This document shows, piece by piece, positions 13,197 to 13,395 of a DNA stretch of 13,395 nucleotides. This stretch comes from Nocardioides sp. (GTDB lineage Bacteria; Actinomycetota; Actinomycetes; Propionibacteriales; Nocardioidaceae). Numbering within the stretch: position 1 is the first letter of the stretch; every line of letters starts with the position of its first letter. A program made the position numbers and the translations under genes. The stretch covers positions 1 to 13,395 of the forward strand of contig JARICB010000140.1 of NCBI GenBank assembly GCA_029264225.1, in the 5' to 3' direction. The notes beneath the pieces are model-generated. The model was not told where the DNA came from. It did no database searches and was given only the letters and a program-made list of their open reading frames with translations.

Positions 13197-13395
13197 TCAG
13201 CCGAGCTGGCGACGTACCTCCGCGGCCACGGCTGCGCCATCGGCACGACCCTTGACCTGGGGAGTCACCAGACCCATGACCTTGCCCATGGCCTTCATTC
13301 CTTCGGCGCCAGCACCGGTCTGCGCGATCGCGGCCGTGACGACGGCCTCCATCTCCGCATCACTGAGCGGAGCGGGCAGGTAGTCGGCCAGGATC
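13197..13395 (-). CDS. GatB/YqeY domain-containing protein, 3' end only
   Basis: The last 65 codons of a minus-strand gene cut by the right edge. The readable protein has DYLPAPLSDAEMEAVV, AQTGAGAEGMKAMGKVMGLV and VKGRADGAAVAAEVRRQL, the classic helical C-terminus of YqeY/GatB-like proteins: Y-L-P...L-x-x-x-E, then MGKVMG, then GRADG. The domain is related to the tRNA-binding tail of the amidotransferase subunit GatB; stand-alone members of about 150 residues have no settled function. It converges on the PBP gene with 13 bases between stops. The start codon and N-terminus are outside the window. Confidence 0.9.
   Translation of the reverse strand, partial: ILADYLPAPLSDAEMEAVVTAAIAQTGAGAEGMKAMGKVMGLVTPQVKGRADGAAVAAEVRRQLG

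Noticed and set aside
13184..13210. GCTC-AGCC-GAGC hairpin between PBP and GatB/YqeY genes as a terminator
   Set aside because: The stem is only four base pairs without a T-run, which is expected by chance in this GC-rich sequence.

Overview
The window is very GC-rich and almost fully coding. It carries a WhiB-family regulator, a transpeptidase with a PASTA domain and a pair of Get3/ArsA-like ATPases, so it is chromosomal DNA of an actinobacterium. Protein wording and gene order suggest a Nocardioides-like member of the Propionibacteriales; this is inference from remembered homologues, with no search run. There are fourteen protein genes, two of them cut by the window edges (Nudix at the left, GatB/YqeY at the right). 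I see no tRNA, rRNA, CRISPR array, transposase or prophage gene, and no gap above 300 bases; the longest is the 212-base whiB-ponA spacer.

Layout. (1) 1-2172, minus strand: a luciferase-like flavin monooxygenase, then a tightly packed trio of DUF4177 small protein, RidA-like protein and Nudix hydrolase. (2) 2258-3622, plus: a roughly 14-helix MFS transporter diverging from the monooxygenase. (3) 3648-4169, minus: a 2H phosphoesterase (2'-5' RNA ligase-like). (4) 4241-6033, plus: cobT and cobS, overlapping; 6043-6570, minus: cobU. These three provide the nucleotide-loop assembly steps of cobalamin synthesis, except the final phosphatase. (5) 6617-8114, minus: both subunits of a 3-oxoacid CoA-transferase, upstream of cobU on the same strand. 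(6) 8161-10337, plus: two overlapping Get3/ArsA-like ATPase genes. (7) 10341-10640, minus: a WhiB4/WblA-type regulator, and diverging from it at 10853-13183, plus, a bifunctional penicillin-binding protein. (8) 13197-13395, minus: the 3' end of a GatB/YqeY-domain gene.

The two ends resemble one conserved actinobacterial neighbourhood (in M. tuberculosis, Rv3678c RidA-like, the adjacent small gene, Rv3679-Rv3680 ATPases, whiB4, ponA2; in Streptomyces, the wblA region). Here about 7 kb of metabolic genes (monooxygenase, MFS, 2H protein, cobT-cobS-cobU, CoA-transferase) lies between the small DUF4177 gene and the ATPase pair.

Points most worth a second look: cobS has no ATG, GTG or TTG near its expected N-terminus and seems to start at a CTG overlapping the cobT stop; the ATPase pair has complementary losses of catalytic residues, predicting one competent and one degenerate site per heterodimer; and five transcription-unit heads show a TAnnnT box 6-7 bases before the start codon, the pattern of leaderless mRNAs. 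The 46-bp scoA-bagA spacer holds two such boxes back to back.
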